Program-made: the position numbers and the translations under genes | Source of the DNA: Kingella negevensis | GTDB lineage: Bacteria; Pseudomonadota; Gammaproteobacteria; Burkholderiales; Neisseriaceae | Reading direction: 5' to 3' | NCBI RefSeq assembly: GCF_030177895.1 | Contig: NZ_CP123448.1 | Coordinates: forward strand, 1,984,001-2,048,000 | DNA: 64,000 nucleotides | In this document: one piece after another, positions 18,222 to 25,641 of the stretch | Numbering within the stretch: position 1 is the stretch's first letter | Layout: each line of letters starts with the position of its first letter | Notes under the pieces: generated by a model | The model's input: the letters and a program-made list of their open reading frames with translations, nothing else | The model's database searches: none | Told to the model about the DNA's origin: nothing

Positions 18222-19070
18222 GGGCTATTGACAATTCAAAAAAAGAGGCAAAGGATATAAGATATTGTTTCCATACAACCATCCTAAACCTTTGCCATGT
18301 CCCGAAACACGCTTACAAATGAAACATGGTCAAGACTGTTGCCTATTTTGAAACAGCTTGGCATTTATCGCAAGAAAAATTTACGCAAAACAGTAGAAGG
18401 TATCCTGTTTCGCTTACGTACAGGCTGCCAATGGGCTGATATACCTAGTTATTTTGGTAAAGCAAACAGCCTTTACCAAAGTTTCAATCGCTGGTCTAAA
18501 CGCGGTATTTTTACCAAATTATTTAAACATTTGGCAGATACACCCGATATGGAATGGGTCTTTATGGACGGTAGTCATATCCGTGTTCATCAACACGGCA
18601 TGGGTAAAAAATCCATTGTGCATCAAGCTGTCGGTAAGAGTATCGGAGGTCATACGTCTAAAATTCATTTAGCGGTTGATGCTTGTGGTAATCCAATTGA
18701 ATTTATGATTACAGCTGGTAATGTAAATGATATTGTTGTTGGGCCTGATTTATTGGCACAATTGGACTTAAGTGATAATGAAACCGTGTGTGCTGATAGA
18801 GGTTTTGACAGTGATACTTTTCGTCGGTTAATTCATTCTAAACAAAGTAAAGCCAATATTCCATATAAGAAAAATAGAGAACATCTTAATGTGGACACAG
18901 ATTGGTATTTATATAAAATCAGGCACTTGGTAGAAAACGCTTTTGCACGATTAAAGCATTTTCGTGCGCTGGCAACACGGTACGATAAATTAAAACGTAA
19001 TTATGAAAGTACCGTGTCATTAGCTTGTGCTTTGATTTGGTTGAAATTATAGCTAAAATGTCATTAGCCC
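18222..19070 (+). mobile_element. Complete IS5-family insertion sequence (849 bp)
   Basis: The ends are imperfect inverted repeats: GGGCTATTGACAATTCA on the left and, read inward from the right, GGGCTAATGACATTTTA. A 3-bp TAG direct repeat flanks it (18219-18221 and 19071-19073), the TNA-type target duplication of several IS5 subgroups. One transposase fills almost the whole element. Confidence 0.9.
18297..19052 (+). CDS. IS5-family transposase
   Basis: An intact DDE transposase of 251 residues in a single frame. The first catalytic Asp is in WVFMDGSHIRV, the second in VCADRGFDSD, the Glu in LVENAFARLKHFRALATRYD, which also shows the family Y-(2)R-(3)E-(6)K-like spacing. The N-terminal part has GILFRLRTGCQWADIPSYFG. 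The element is probably still active, since both ends and the target duplication are intact. Confidence 0.94.
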   Translation: MSRNTLTNETWSRLLPILKQLGIYRKKNLRKTVEGILFRLRTGCQWADIPSYFGKANSLYQSFNRWSKRGIFTKLFKHLADTPDMEWVFMDGSHIRVHQHGMGKKSIVHQAVGKSIGGHTSKIHLAVDACGNPIEFMITAGNVNDIVVGPDLLAQLDLSDNETVCADRGFDSDTFRRLIHSKQSKANIPYKKNREHLNVDTDWYLYKIRHLVENAFARLKHFRALATRYDKLKRNYESTVSLACALIWLKL

Positions 19071-19391
19071 TAGCTCTGTGGCTTTTTTGATTTGATTTTG
19101 TAGCATTTGTGTTACAAATTTCTGATTGTGATATTCTGACTTTAAAACTAATAATCTAGTGTAAAAATATAATGAAATATTATCATCTTCGTCATAACGA
19201 ATTTGTTGCCAGATAGGGTCTTCAAAAAAATCGTGTTCGGTATATAAATCATAATCTTTTACGATTAATTTCGCTCCATCAGGCGCACCTGCTAAACGAA
19301 TAAAATCATCATTTGTGAAATCCTGATATTCGCCATCAAGTTCAATTTCTACTTTGCCCGTAAATGAATAATCCATATTTTTTCCATGCAA

Positions 19392-19423
19392 AACGCAGCC
19401 TGAAAACATTTTCAGGCTGCGTT
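19392..19423 (-). terminator. Inverted DUS pair downstream of metK
   Basis: AACGCAGCCTGAAAA and TTTTCAGGCTGCGTT form a 15-bp stem 10 bp after the metK stop. Confidence 0.7.
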
Positions 19424-19433
19424 TTGGATTTGA

Positions 19434-20603
19434 TTACAACCCAGCCGCTTTTTTCAATTCAGCCGCTTTGTCGGTACGTTCCCAAGTAAACTCAGGTTCT
19501 TCACGACCAAAGTGTCCGTAAGCAGCAGATTTGCTGTAAATCGGGCGTAGCAAATCCAGCATTTGAATAATGCCTTTTGGACGCAAATCAAAGTGTTCGC
19601 GCACCAATTTAATCAATGCTGCTTCGTTCAATTTACCTGTGCCGAAGGTGTCCACAGAAATAGAAGTTGGCTCAGCGATACCAATCGCGTAAGACACTTG
19701 AATTTGGCATTGTGTCGCCAAACCAGCCGCCACGATGTTTTTCGCCACATAGCGGCAAGCATAAGCCGCAGAGCGGTCCACTTTGCTTGGGTCTTTACCA
19801 GAGAACGCGCCGCCGCCGTGTGGGGCTGCACCGCCGTAAGTGTCCACAATGATTTTGCGACCTGTCAAACCGCAGTCGCCTTGCGGGCCGCCGATGATGA
19901 ACGAGCCTGTTGGGTTGATGAAGTATTTGGTTTCGGGCGTAATCAAGTCTTTTGGCAACACGGGGAAAATGATGTGTTCTTTCACCGCCGCGCACAAATC
20001 TTCGTGGCTGATGGATTCGTCGTGTTGCGTGGATAAAACCACGGTGTCAATGCGGGTTACGCGACCTGTTTCGTGGTCGTATGCAACGGTTAATTGAGCT
20101 TTGGCATCAGGGCGCAACCATGGCAATAAGCCGCTTTTGCGTACTTCGCTTTGGCGTTGCATTAAGCGGTGGCTGTAGTAAATAGCAAATGGCATTAATG
20201 CTGGGGTTTCATCGCATGCGTAGCCGAACATTAAGCCTTGGTCGCCTGCGCCTTGGTTCAGGTCTAAGCCTTCGCCTTCGTTCACGCCTTGGGCGATGTC
20301 TGGCGATTGTTCGCCGTAGTTCAGCACTAATTTGAAAGTGTCAGCAGCGAAGCCTAATTTTGGGTCGTTATAACCGATTTTGCGCACGGTTTCGCGGGCA
20401 ACTTGTTCGTAGTCCACTTTTGCGGTGGTGGTGATTTCGCCTGCCAATACGCACAAATCAGTTGCAACCAAAGTTTCTGCGGCAACGCGGGCTTTGGGGT
20501 CTTGCGCGAAAATTGCGTCTAAGATTGCGTCTGAAATTTGGTCAGCAACTTTGTCTGGGTGACCTTCTGACACGGATTCTGATGTGAATAGATATTCGCT
20601 CAT
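19434..20603 (-). CDS. metK: S-adenosylmethionine synthetase
   Basis: It makes S-adenosylmethionine from methionine and ATP; 389 residues from [20 protein letters not shown]. The ATG at 20603 follows AAAGGAAAAA. The ATP-binding [12 protein letters not shown] and the P-loop-like [19 protein letters not shown] are intact. An upstream in-frame ATG at 20639 is rejected because it would precede the ribosome site. Upstream, on the same strand, lie a DUS hairpin and a structured RNA with its own promoter and terminator. Confidence 0.96.
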   Translation of the reverse strand: MSEYLFTSESVSEGHPDKVADQISDAILDAIFAQDPKARVAAETLVATDLCVLAGEITTTAKVDYEQVARETVRKIGYNDPKLGFAADTFKLVLNYGEQSPDIAQGVNEGEGLDLNQGAGDQGLMFGYACDETPALMPFAIYYSHRLMQRQSEVRKSGLLPWLRPDAKAQLTVAYDHETGRVTRIDTVVLSTQHDESISHEDLCAAVKEHIIFPVLPKDLITPETKYFINPTGSFIIGGPQGDCGLTGRKIIVDTYGGAAPHGGGAFSGKDPSKVDRSAAYACRYVAKNIVAAGLATQCQIQVSYAIGIAEPTSISVDTFGTGKLNEAALIKLVREHFDLRPKGIIQMLDLLRPIYSKSAAYGHFGREEPEFTWERTDKAAELKKAAGL

Positions 20604-20636
20604 GTTTTTTCCTTTAATTAATATAAAGATAAGTTT

Positions 20637-20668
20637 CACGCAGCCTGAAAATTGTTTTCAGGCTGCGT
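20637..20668. repeat. Inverted DUS pair in the metK leader
   Basis: ACGCAGCCTGAAAA and TTTTCAGGCTGCGT form a 14-bp stem between the upstream RNA terminator and the metK start. It may act as a second terminator of read-through or as a leader hairpin. Confidence 0.5.
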
Positions 20669-20693
20669 TGGAATTTGTTTTGTTTGCGATAGA

Positions 20694-20821
20694 CAAAAAA
20701 ATTCCCGCATTAAGCGGGTTTGGATTGCTCTTGTGAGCCACATCGGTTTATTTTAAACCGTCCACCTTACTGCTCTTTTTGAACAGCAGGTTGGCATGGA
20801 ATTCCCAACTCTTAATGCAAT
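20694..20821 (-). ncRNA. Candidate structured RNA upstream of metK
   Basis: About 128 nt with its own promoter (TTGCCC, 17 bp, TACTAT with an upstream TG) and an intrinsic terminator (CCCGC-TTAAT-GCGGG then seven T). In between are four local stems: GTTGG/CCAAC, CTGCT/AGCAG, CGGTTTA/TAAACCG and GCTC/GAGC. In addition the 5' GCATTAAG (20811-20818) is exactly complementary to CTTAATGC (20707-20714), which includes the terminator loop and part of its 3' arm. The RNA could therefore fold either as a closed multi-branch structure or with a free terminator. It may be a leader that controls metK or an independent small RNA. I do not recognise it as a SAM-I, SAH, TPP or other riboswitch class I can recall. 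Confidence 0.6.
20704..20718 (-). terminator. Intrinsic terminator of the metK-upstream RNA
   Basis: A CCCGC/GCGGG stem with loop TTAAT, followed on the minus strand by AA and T7 (20695-20701). Not DUS-based, unlike most terminators here. Confidence 0.75.
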
Positions 20822-20826
20822 GGCGC

Positions 20827-20855
20827 ATAGTAGCAAATTATGGTTTTTTGGGCAA
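20827..20855 (-). promoter_or_regulatory. Promoter of the metK-upstream RNA
   Basis: On the minus strand: -35 TTGCCC (20850-20855), 17-bp spacer, -10 TACTAT (20827-20832) preceded by TGC. Predicted start near 20821. It overlaps the end of a decayed gene. Confidence 0.6.
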
Positions 20856-21474
20856 GGCAGCCTGAAAGGTGCGGGGAGATTTTTCAGGCGTCTTATTTTT
20901 TAAAGTTGAAATATAGTTATCGCACCAAGCAGAAGGGTGTCTTAATTTATGTCTTTCGGCATTCTTTATATTTTCATTAGTACTGTTTTTTAATTGTGTT
21001 TCAATAAGATTATTTAGCCCAAATGTACACGCGTTAATAATAATGTCTGTATTTTTTTCTAGGCGGTTATTAAAACATTCTTTTCCTCTATTATATTACG
21101 CCATAATTCTCTGAAACACTTTTTTTGTTTTAGAACGATTTGTTTCTCCCTTTAAACATTGGTATTGAATAAGATTAATAAGAAAAATAGAATAATTTTT
21201 AGACTTAATATTTTCTAATGTTTTTACCTGTTTTCCCTTTTGCTGGAGCGAGTTTATTTCTATCATCTTCATATTCATCTTTATGCGAGGATTCAAGTAT
21301 AACAATGATTTTGTATGAGTCTTCAATATGTTTTTTAGATATTTCTCTTTTGAAACCATCTTTTAGCTCTTTTAATTTTCCAACATATTGGTCAGGACAA
21401 GCACCTTTATTAAAAATGTCTTCACCTAAAATCTTTTTAACATAGTCTTCAAAAGTGATTTCGTTGTTTGCCAT
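20838..21474 (-). pseudogene. Decayed hypothetical gene
   Basis: It starts MANNEITFEDYVKKILGEDI and reads to KLAPAKGKTGKNIRKY, then stops. The following sequence continues the protein in another frame (LENIKSKNYSIFLINLIQYQ, CLKGETNRSK), meets a TAA at 21096-21098, and resumes with ECFNNRLEKNTDIIINACTF and HPSAWCDNYIS up to a stop at 20838. Part of the middle (FRELWRNIIE) lies in the third frame. The whole recalls a family of hypothetical proteins with an ESPHKDEY motif, here ESSHKDEY. At least one frameshift and probably several; the first looks like loss of one copy of a short TTAGAAAATAT repeat. The region is AT-rich, suggesting foreign origin. Function unknown. Confidence 0.65.
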
Positions 21475-21541
21475 TTTTCATTCCTTCTGTAATTTGAATC
21501 AAAATAAATATTTTATATTCTAAGCTGCATTCGCATAATAA

Positions 21542-23119
21542 TTAAAACAAAAACTTATCCGCCAGTAATTCAAATTGCACCACATTATCTTTTTCAGGCA
21601 GCCTGAAAAATCCCAGCTTTTCATGCAATTTCAAACTAGCGATATTGTGCGGTAAAACTTGCCCGGTAATTTTTGCTGCGCCCAATTCCGCAAACGCCCA
21701 CGCCAAAGCCAGCCGCCCCATGCGTGAACCTTGTCCACGCGAACACGTTGGCGCGAGATAGAAACCCCATTCCCAAATATTTTCTGATTGGTGCGTAAAA
21801 CTCACATAACCTTGCGCGACACCATTCACTTGATAAATCAACATGATAAAGTCAGGATTGCCCAACTGTTTCGCAAACCAAGCCGCGTGATTTTCCCAAA
21901 TCAATTCATCGGTGTTAAACATAAATTTCCGAATATCAACATGATTGCGCCATTCAAAAATTTGGCGGCAATCGTCCAATGTGGCGCGGCGAATGTTGGC
22001 GAAATCCGCGTTTTTCGTTAAATCTTCAATGTGTTGCGCGACACGTTTCGCACCAAGCTCATCACACAAACGCGCGGCCTTTTCCGACATTTGCGCCAAA
22101 TTTTCAGGCTGCCTGAAATGCGCCACGCATTCGGCAAATTTCGGCGTATCAATTTCCTGCGCATGTAGCGAAATCGCCGCGCCAACTTGTTGTAATTGCT
22201 CCGCAATCGTGCGTTGATTGTCGGCAATAACCAGCAGCAAAGTCGGCAAACCCAAACAGCAACGCTCCCAAGATGTGCTGCCAGCCGCGCCAATCGCCCA
22301 ATCGGCTTGCGCCATCAGTTCCGCCATATTGTTTGCGTTTACAAGCACTTGGCACTCAAACGGTGCGGTTTCGGCGAATTGGCGAATGCTGTTGATGTGG
22401 GGCGCGGTTTTGCCCATAACTATGGTAATTTTCAGGCTGCCTGAATTTTGTTTTTTCAATGATTTCAATATAGATAGCGTGTAATTGTCTTTGTCTACGC
22501 CGCCTAAATTGATTAACACATTTTGCGTTTGCAGGCTGCCTGAAACGGTTTTTCTTCGCGCTAAACTGGTTTCGCGGAATGTCGCAAATTCATCACGCAA
22601 CAGCGCGTATCGTGTGTCAGCCAACACGCGGCAGGTTTCAGGCAGCAAGTGGGCGTAATCTTGCGCGGTGTGGGCGTGGTTTTGGTCAAGCAGCAAATCG
22701 GCAGTGTGTGGGCGGTCGTGCAAATCGTCTATCACCATGATTTTGCTGCCAAAAATATTTTTAGCGGCGTTCTGCCAAATCGCGGAAAGCGCGTAATGGT
22801 CGGCGATAATCCAGTCGGGCGACAAGGCGCGAATGTGCGTTTCGCAATCGGCAATATCTTGCGCTTGCGTTGTGCCGAGCCATGCGGAATGGGGAAATTG
22901 GGGTTCGTTTTCGGTTTGCAGGCTGCCTGAAAATTTAGGCAGTAACACGCATTCAAAGCCTTGTTCGCGCACAAAATCTGCCAAATGACCAACGTGTTCG
23001 CGTGTGATAAATTGCACGAAATGCCCATTTTCGCGCAAGGTTTTGGCGAGCGTTAAGCAGCGCATGATGTGTCCGCTACCGATTTGTAAACTGGCGTCTG
23101 CGCGAATGATGAATTTCAT
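21542..23119 (-). CDS. PseG-PseH fusion, pseudaminic acid pathway
   Basis: A 525-residue two-domain enzyme. Residues 1-350 are PseG, the UDP-sugar hydrolase of CMP-pseudaminic acid synthesis (MKFIIRADASLQIGSGHIMR, IMVIDDLHDRPHTADLLLDQ, AIGAAGSTSWERCCLGLPTL). Residues 365-525 are a GNAT acetyltransferase of PseH type (RRATLDDCRQIFEWRNHVDI, GSRMGRLALAWAFAELGAAK, HEKLGFFRL). Start chosen at 23119, where AAAGGAAACCC precedes the ATG. The other pathway genes (pseB, pseC, pseF, pseI) are not in the window. The DUS inside give SGSLK and FRQPEN peptides at domain borders. Confidence 0.85.
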   Translation of the reverse strand: MKFIIRADASLQIGSGHIMRCLTLAKTLRENGHFVQFITREHVGHLADFVREQGFECVLLPKFSGSLQTENEPQFPHSAWLGTTQAQDIADCETHIRALSPDWIIADHYALSAIWQNAAKNIFGSKIMVIDDLHDRPHTADLLLDQNHAHTAQDYAHLLPETCRVLADTRYALLRDEFATFRETSLARRKTVSGSLQTQNVLINLGGVDKDNYTLSILKSLKKQNSGSLKITIVMGKTAPHINSIRQFAETAPFECQVLVNANNMAELMAQADWAIGAAGSTSWERCCLGLPTLLLVIADNQRTIAEQLQQVGAAISLHAQEIDTPKFAECVAHFRQPENLAQMSEKAARLCDELGAKRVAQHIEDLTKNADFANIRRATLDDCRQIFEWRNHVDIRKFMFNTDELIWENHAAWFAKQLGNPDFIMLIYQVNGVAQGYVSFTHQSENIWEWGFYLAPTCSRGQGSRMGRLALAWAFAELGAAKITGQVLPHNIASLKLHEKLGFFRLPEKDNVVQFELLADKFLF

Positions 23120-23139
23120 GGGTTTCCTTTCAGGCTGCT

Positions 23140-23667
23140 TTAAAATAATGTGAACATATATAGCGTTCCGTTGATTAGCTCGCAACAAAGGTGCTTGATA
23201 CTAAAAACTGATGATACTAATTTGTACTTGATTTTGTTTTCATCTTCAATCTGATGAATACCTAAACACCATAAGTATCGCTCTTTAGTTAATTCACTTT
23301 GTCTAATTTTTTCAAACTTTTGAGTATCTCTTAGCATTTCTCGAATGCAATCGCTAGCAAATGGGTGTTGCTTAATTTCTAATGGAATATAACTTTGTGC
23401 ACTTTTTTGTCTAATTAAAAAATCTATAGAACATTCTGATTCCGATTTTTCTTTTAGTAAATCAAAATAATAGCGTTGTTCGCGATGAGATTCTGAAACG
23501 GCAGAATAGTTTTGCAAGAAGATTTGTAATTCAACTTGTAGCCAAACTTCCCAGCCTGAAATGTGTAACCGTTTAATTTCGTTTAGTCGCTGGATAATGT
23601 GTGGTTGTCGGAAAAATTCTTTAATGATACTGCTTAAAAAATAGAAATCTTTTTTTAGAATATACAT
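23140..23667 (-). CDS. Hypothetical protein with PD-(D/E)XK-like core
   Basis: 175 residues, starting MYILKKDFYFLSSIIKEFFR. The middle contains CSIDFLIRQKSAQSYIPLEI followed by KQHPF: an Asp, then about 13 residues later E-x-K in a strand, as in PD-(D/E)XK nucleases. No other motif is recognised. AT-richer than its neighbours, and located between the pseG-pseH gene and a small membrane gene; it may be recently acquired. Confidence 0.5.
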   Translation of the reverse strand: MYILKKDFYFLSSIIKEFFRQPHIIQRLNEIKRLHISGWEVWLQVELQIFLQNYSAVSESHREQRYYFDLLKEKSESECSIDFLIRQKSAQSYIPLEIKQHPFASDCIREMLRDTQKFEKIRQSELTKERYLWCLGIHQIEDENKIKYKLVSSVFSIKHLCCELINGTLYMFTLF

Positions 23668-23711
23668 TTGAATATCTTTCTTAGTTTTCAGACTGCAAAT
23701 TGTACATAAAA

Positions 23712-23736
23712 AATGCGAGCTGATTGAGCTCGCATT
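23712..23736 (-). terminator. Intrinsic terminator of the YgjV-like gene
   Basis: A perfect 10-bp stem AATGCGAGCT/AGCTCGCATT followed on the minus strand by a T-run. Not DUS-based. Confidence 0.8.
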
Positions 23737-23751
23737 GTGTTGGGTGAGAAA

Positions 23752-23982
23752 TTATTTGGCTTCTTTGCGTTCTTTGAGGATTTTGATAATGTAATACACA
23801 TTAATCCCTGTAACCAATGCGTTGAGCAGGGCTACGGGAATGGTATTAGTCATCAAGCCGTAAATCACAAACATCACGTCGCCCACAGCGTTGGTAATGC
23901 GTAGTTTTAATACGTCTTTCATCAAGAATGATACGGCTACAATTAACATGGCTACGTAGCCAAAAATTTCTAATGCATTCAT
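23752..23982 (-). CDS. Small YgjV-like inner-membrane protein
   Basis: 76 residues with about three hydrophobic segments: FGYVAMLIVAVSFLM, NAVGDVMFVIYGLMTNTIPV and LNALVTGINVYYIIKIL. The pattern fits the YgjV family of small membrane proteins of unknown role. The ATG follows GGAGAAA. A strong intrinsic terminator follows it. Confidence 0.6.
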   Translation of the reverse strand: MNALEIFGYVAMLIVAVSFLMKDVLKLRITNAVGDVMFVIYGLMTNTIPVALLNALVTGINVYYIIKILKERKEAK

Positions 23983-24086
23983 GAGATTTCTCCGTTCGGT
24001 TGGTTTAATTTGTGGCGCATTATAGCGAAAGTGTGGTTTTTTGATTTGTTCTAAAACAAATATGTGTTTTTTTATTTCAGGCTGCT

Positions 24087-24195
24087 TATAGTTAATGCAC
24101 TTATTTTGTAATACTGCGTTGCCAACGCCCTTATTTACTATGTGTATACGGCGGGCGTTGTTGCCTTGTCTTAAAAAATAATTGCATCAACTATA
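24087..24195. mobile_element. Correia-like miniature element, copy 1
   Basis: 109 bp with terminal inverted repeats TATAGTTAATGCACTTATTT and, inward from the right, TATAGTTGATGCAATTATTT. The inner part reads ACTGCGTTGCCAACGCCC and GGCGTTGTTGCCTTGTC, which matches copies 2 and 3 and the inner repeats of Neisseria Correia elements. It ends 24 bp before sdaA; with the flank its right end makes a -10-like TATAAT. Confidence 0.8.
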
Positions 24196-24218
24196 TAATG
24201 CGCGTTTTTTTAGGATAA

Positions 24219-25592
24219 ATGATGATTAGTGTTTTTGATATGTTCAAAATCGGGATTGGCCCGTCTAGTTCGCACACGGTTGCACCGATGAAGGCGGGCA
24301 AACAGTTTGTGGACGATTTGTTGGCGCAAAACCAGTTGGCGCAAATCGACCATATTCGCGTGGACGTGTATGGTTCGCTGTCGATGACGGGGATTGGACA
24401 TGGTACGGATTCGGCGATTTTGATGGGCTTGGCGGGCTATTTGCCGCATGATGTGGATATTGATGTGATTCCTGATTTTGTGGCGAATGTGAAACAGTCT
24501 AGGCGATTGCTGGTGGCAAAAGGGGCGCATGAAGTGTGTTTTGTCTATGCAGAAGACATGGTTTTCCATGAAGACTTTTTGCCGTTACATGAGAATGGCA
24601 TGACGATTTCGGCGTTTTCAGGCAGCCTGAAAGTCTATGCACAAACGTATTATTCGATTGGCGGCGGTTTTATTGTGAGCGAATCAAATTTTAATGCGCC
24701 GACTGTGCAGACTACGGGCGTGCCGTTTGATTATCGTTCGGCGGCTGATGTGTTGCGCATTTGTGAAACAGAAAAGTTGAGTATCGCGCAAATGGCTTGG
24801 GCGAATGAGTCGGCATTATTATCGCAGCCTGAAATTCGGGCGAAATTGCTGGGCATTTGGGACACGATGAATGCGTGTATTGAGCGTGGTTTGTCGTCTG
24901 AAGAAGCGGTTTTACCAGGTTCATTTCGGGTGTCTCGCCGTGCGCCGAAGTTGTATCGTTTGCTGCAAAGCCATGGCACGGATATGTCTGACGACCCTAT
25001 GCTGCTGGTGGATTGGATTAACGTGTATGCGTTGGCGGTGAACGAGGAAAATGCGGCTGGTGGGCGCGTGGTGACTGCGCCAACGAATGGGGCGTGTGGC
25101 ATTGTGCCTGCGGTGCTGAAATATTATGGGCGTTTTGTGGGCGAGTTGTCGGATGATGTGGTGTGCGATTATTTGCTGACGGCTGGTGTGATTGGGGCGT
25201 TGTATAAGATAAATGCGTCGATTTCGGGTGCGGAAGTGGGTTGCCAAGGGGAAGTGGGCGTGGCGTGTTCGATGGCGGCTGGGGCGTTGGCGGCGTTGCT
25301 GGGCGGTTCGCCTGAACGTGTGTGTATGGCGGCGGAAATTGGTATGGAACACAATTTGGGTTTGACGTGCGACCCTGTGGGTGGACAGGTGCAAATTCCG
25401 TGCATTGAGCGCAATGCGATTGGTGCAGTGAAGGCGATTAATGCGGCACGTATGGCGATGCGGCGCGAAGACAGCCCGTTTGTGGATTTGGATAAGGTGA
25501 TTGAAACGATGTATGAAACGGGTAAGGATATGAATGCGAAGTATCGGGAAACTTCGCGTGGTGGGTTGGCGATTAAGGTGGTTTGCGCTTAG
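24219..25592 (+). CDS. sdaA: L-serine ammonia-lyase (iron-sulfur)
   Basis: It deaminates L-serine to pyruvate with a 4Fe-4S cluster; 457 residues, single-chain type. The N-terminal MISVFDMFKIGIGPSSSHTV is diagnostic. Cluster and active-site segments TNGACGIVPAV and CDPVGGQVQIPCIERNAIG contain the conserved cysteines. Start: ATG at 24219 or 24222 after TAGGA. A Correia-like element sits directly upstream and may supply or alter its promoter. It converges with the phosphoethanolamine transferase gene. Confidence 0.95.
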   Translation: MMISVFDMFKIGIGPSSSHTVAPMKAGKQFVDDLLAQNQLAQIDHIRVDVYGSLSMTGIGHGTDSAILMGLAGYLPHDVDIDVIPDFVANVKQSRRLLVAKGAHEVCFVYAEDMVFHEDFLPLHENGMTISAFSGSLKVYAQTYYSIGGGFIVSESNFNAPTVQTTGVPFDYRSAADVLRICETEKLSIAQMAWANESALLSQPEIRAKLLGIWDTMNACIERGLSSEEAVLPGSFRVSRRAPKLYRLLQSHGTDMSDDPMLLVDWINVYALAVNEENAAGGRVVTAPTNGACGIVPAVLKYYGRFVGELSDDVVCDYLLTAGVIGALYKINASISGAEVGCQGEVGVACSMAAGALAALLGGSPERVCMAAEIGMEHNLGLTCDPVGGQVQIPCIERNAIGAVKAINAARMAMRREDSPFVDLDKVIETMYETGKDMNAKYRETSRGGLAIKVVCA

Positions 25593-25600
25593 TTTTTTAT

Positions 25601-25640
25601 AAAAAAGCAGCCTGAAAATGGGTTTTCAGGCTGCTTTTTG
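25601..25640. terminator. Bidirectional DUS-pair terminator after sdaA
   Basis: AAAAAAGCAGCCTGAAAA and TTTTCAGGCTGCTTTTT: a long stem with A and T runs outside, between convergent genes. Confidence 0.85.
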
Positions 25641-25641
25641 T

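Larger units (their letters stand above)
17943..19376 (-). pseudogene. Hypothetical gene interrupted by an IS5-family element
   Basis: Two pieces flank the insertion: 19376-19071 (MDYSFTGKVEIELDGEYQDF onward, ending KKATELG) and 18218-17943 (FSYFYLYADGGANQ onward, ending EKYVQNK). Removing the IS and one copy of the TAG target duplication joins them in frame, giving ELGFSYFYLYADGG and an intact 193-residue protein. Its second half (VLKSEYHNQKFVTQMLQNQI, ATELGF, YSWARLGFNAP) recalls GNAT-like folds, but this is weak. As it stands, the first piece ends four residues into the IS with LMTF and a stop, and the second piece meets an in-frame TAG at the junction. Confidence 0.85.

Noticed and set aside
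20694-20821. The metK-upstream RNA as a SAM-I, SAH, TPP or 6S RNA
   Set aside because: None of the consensus segments I remember for those classes is present; length and branching do not fit 6S RNA.
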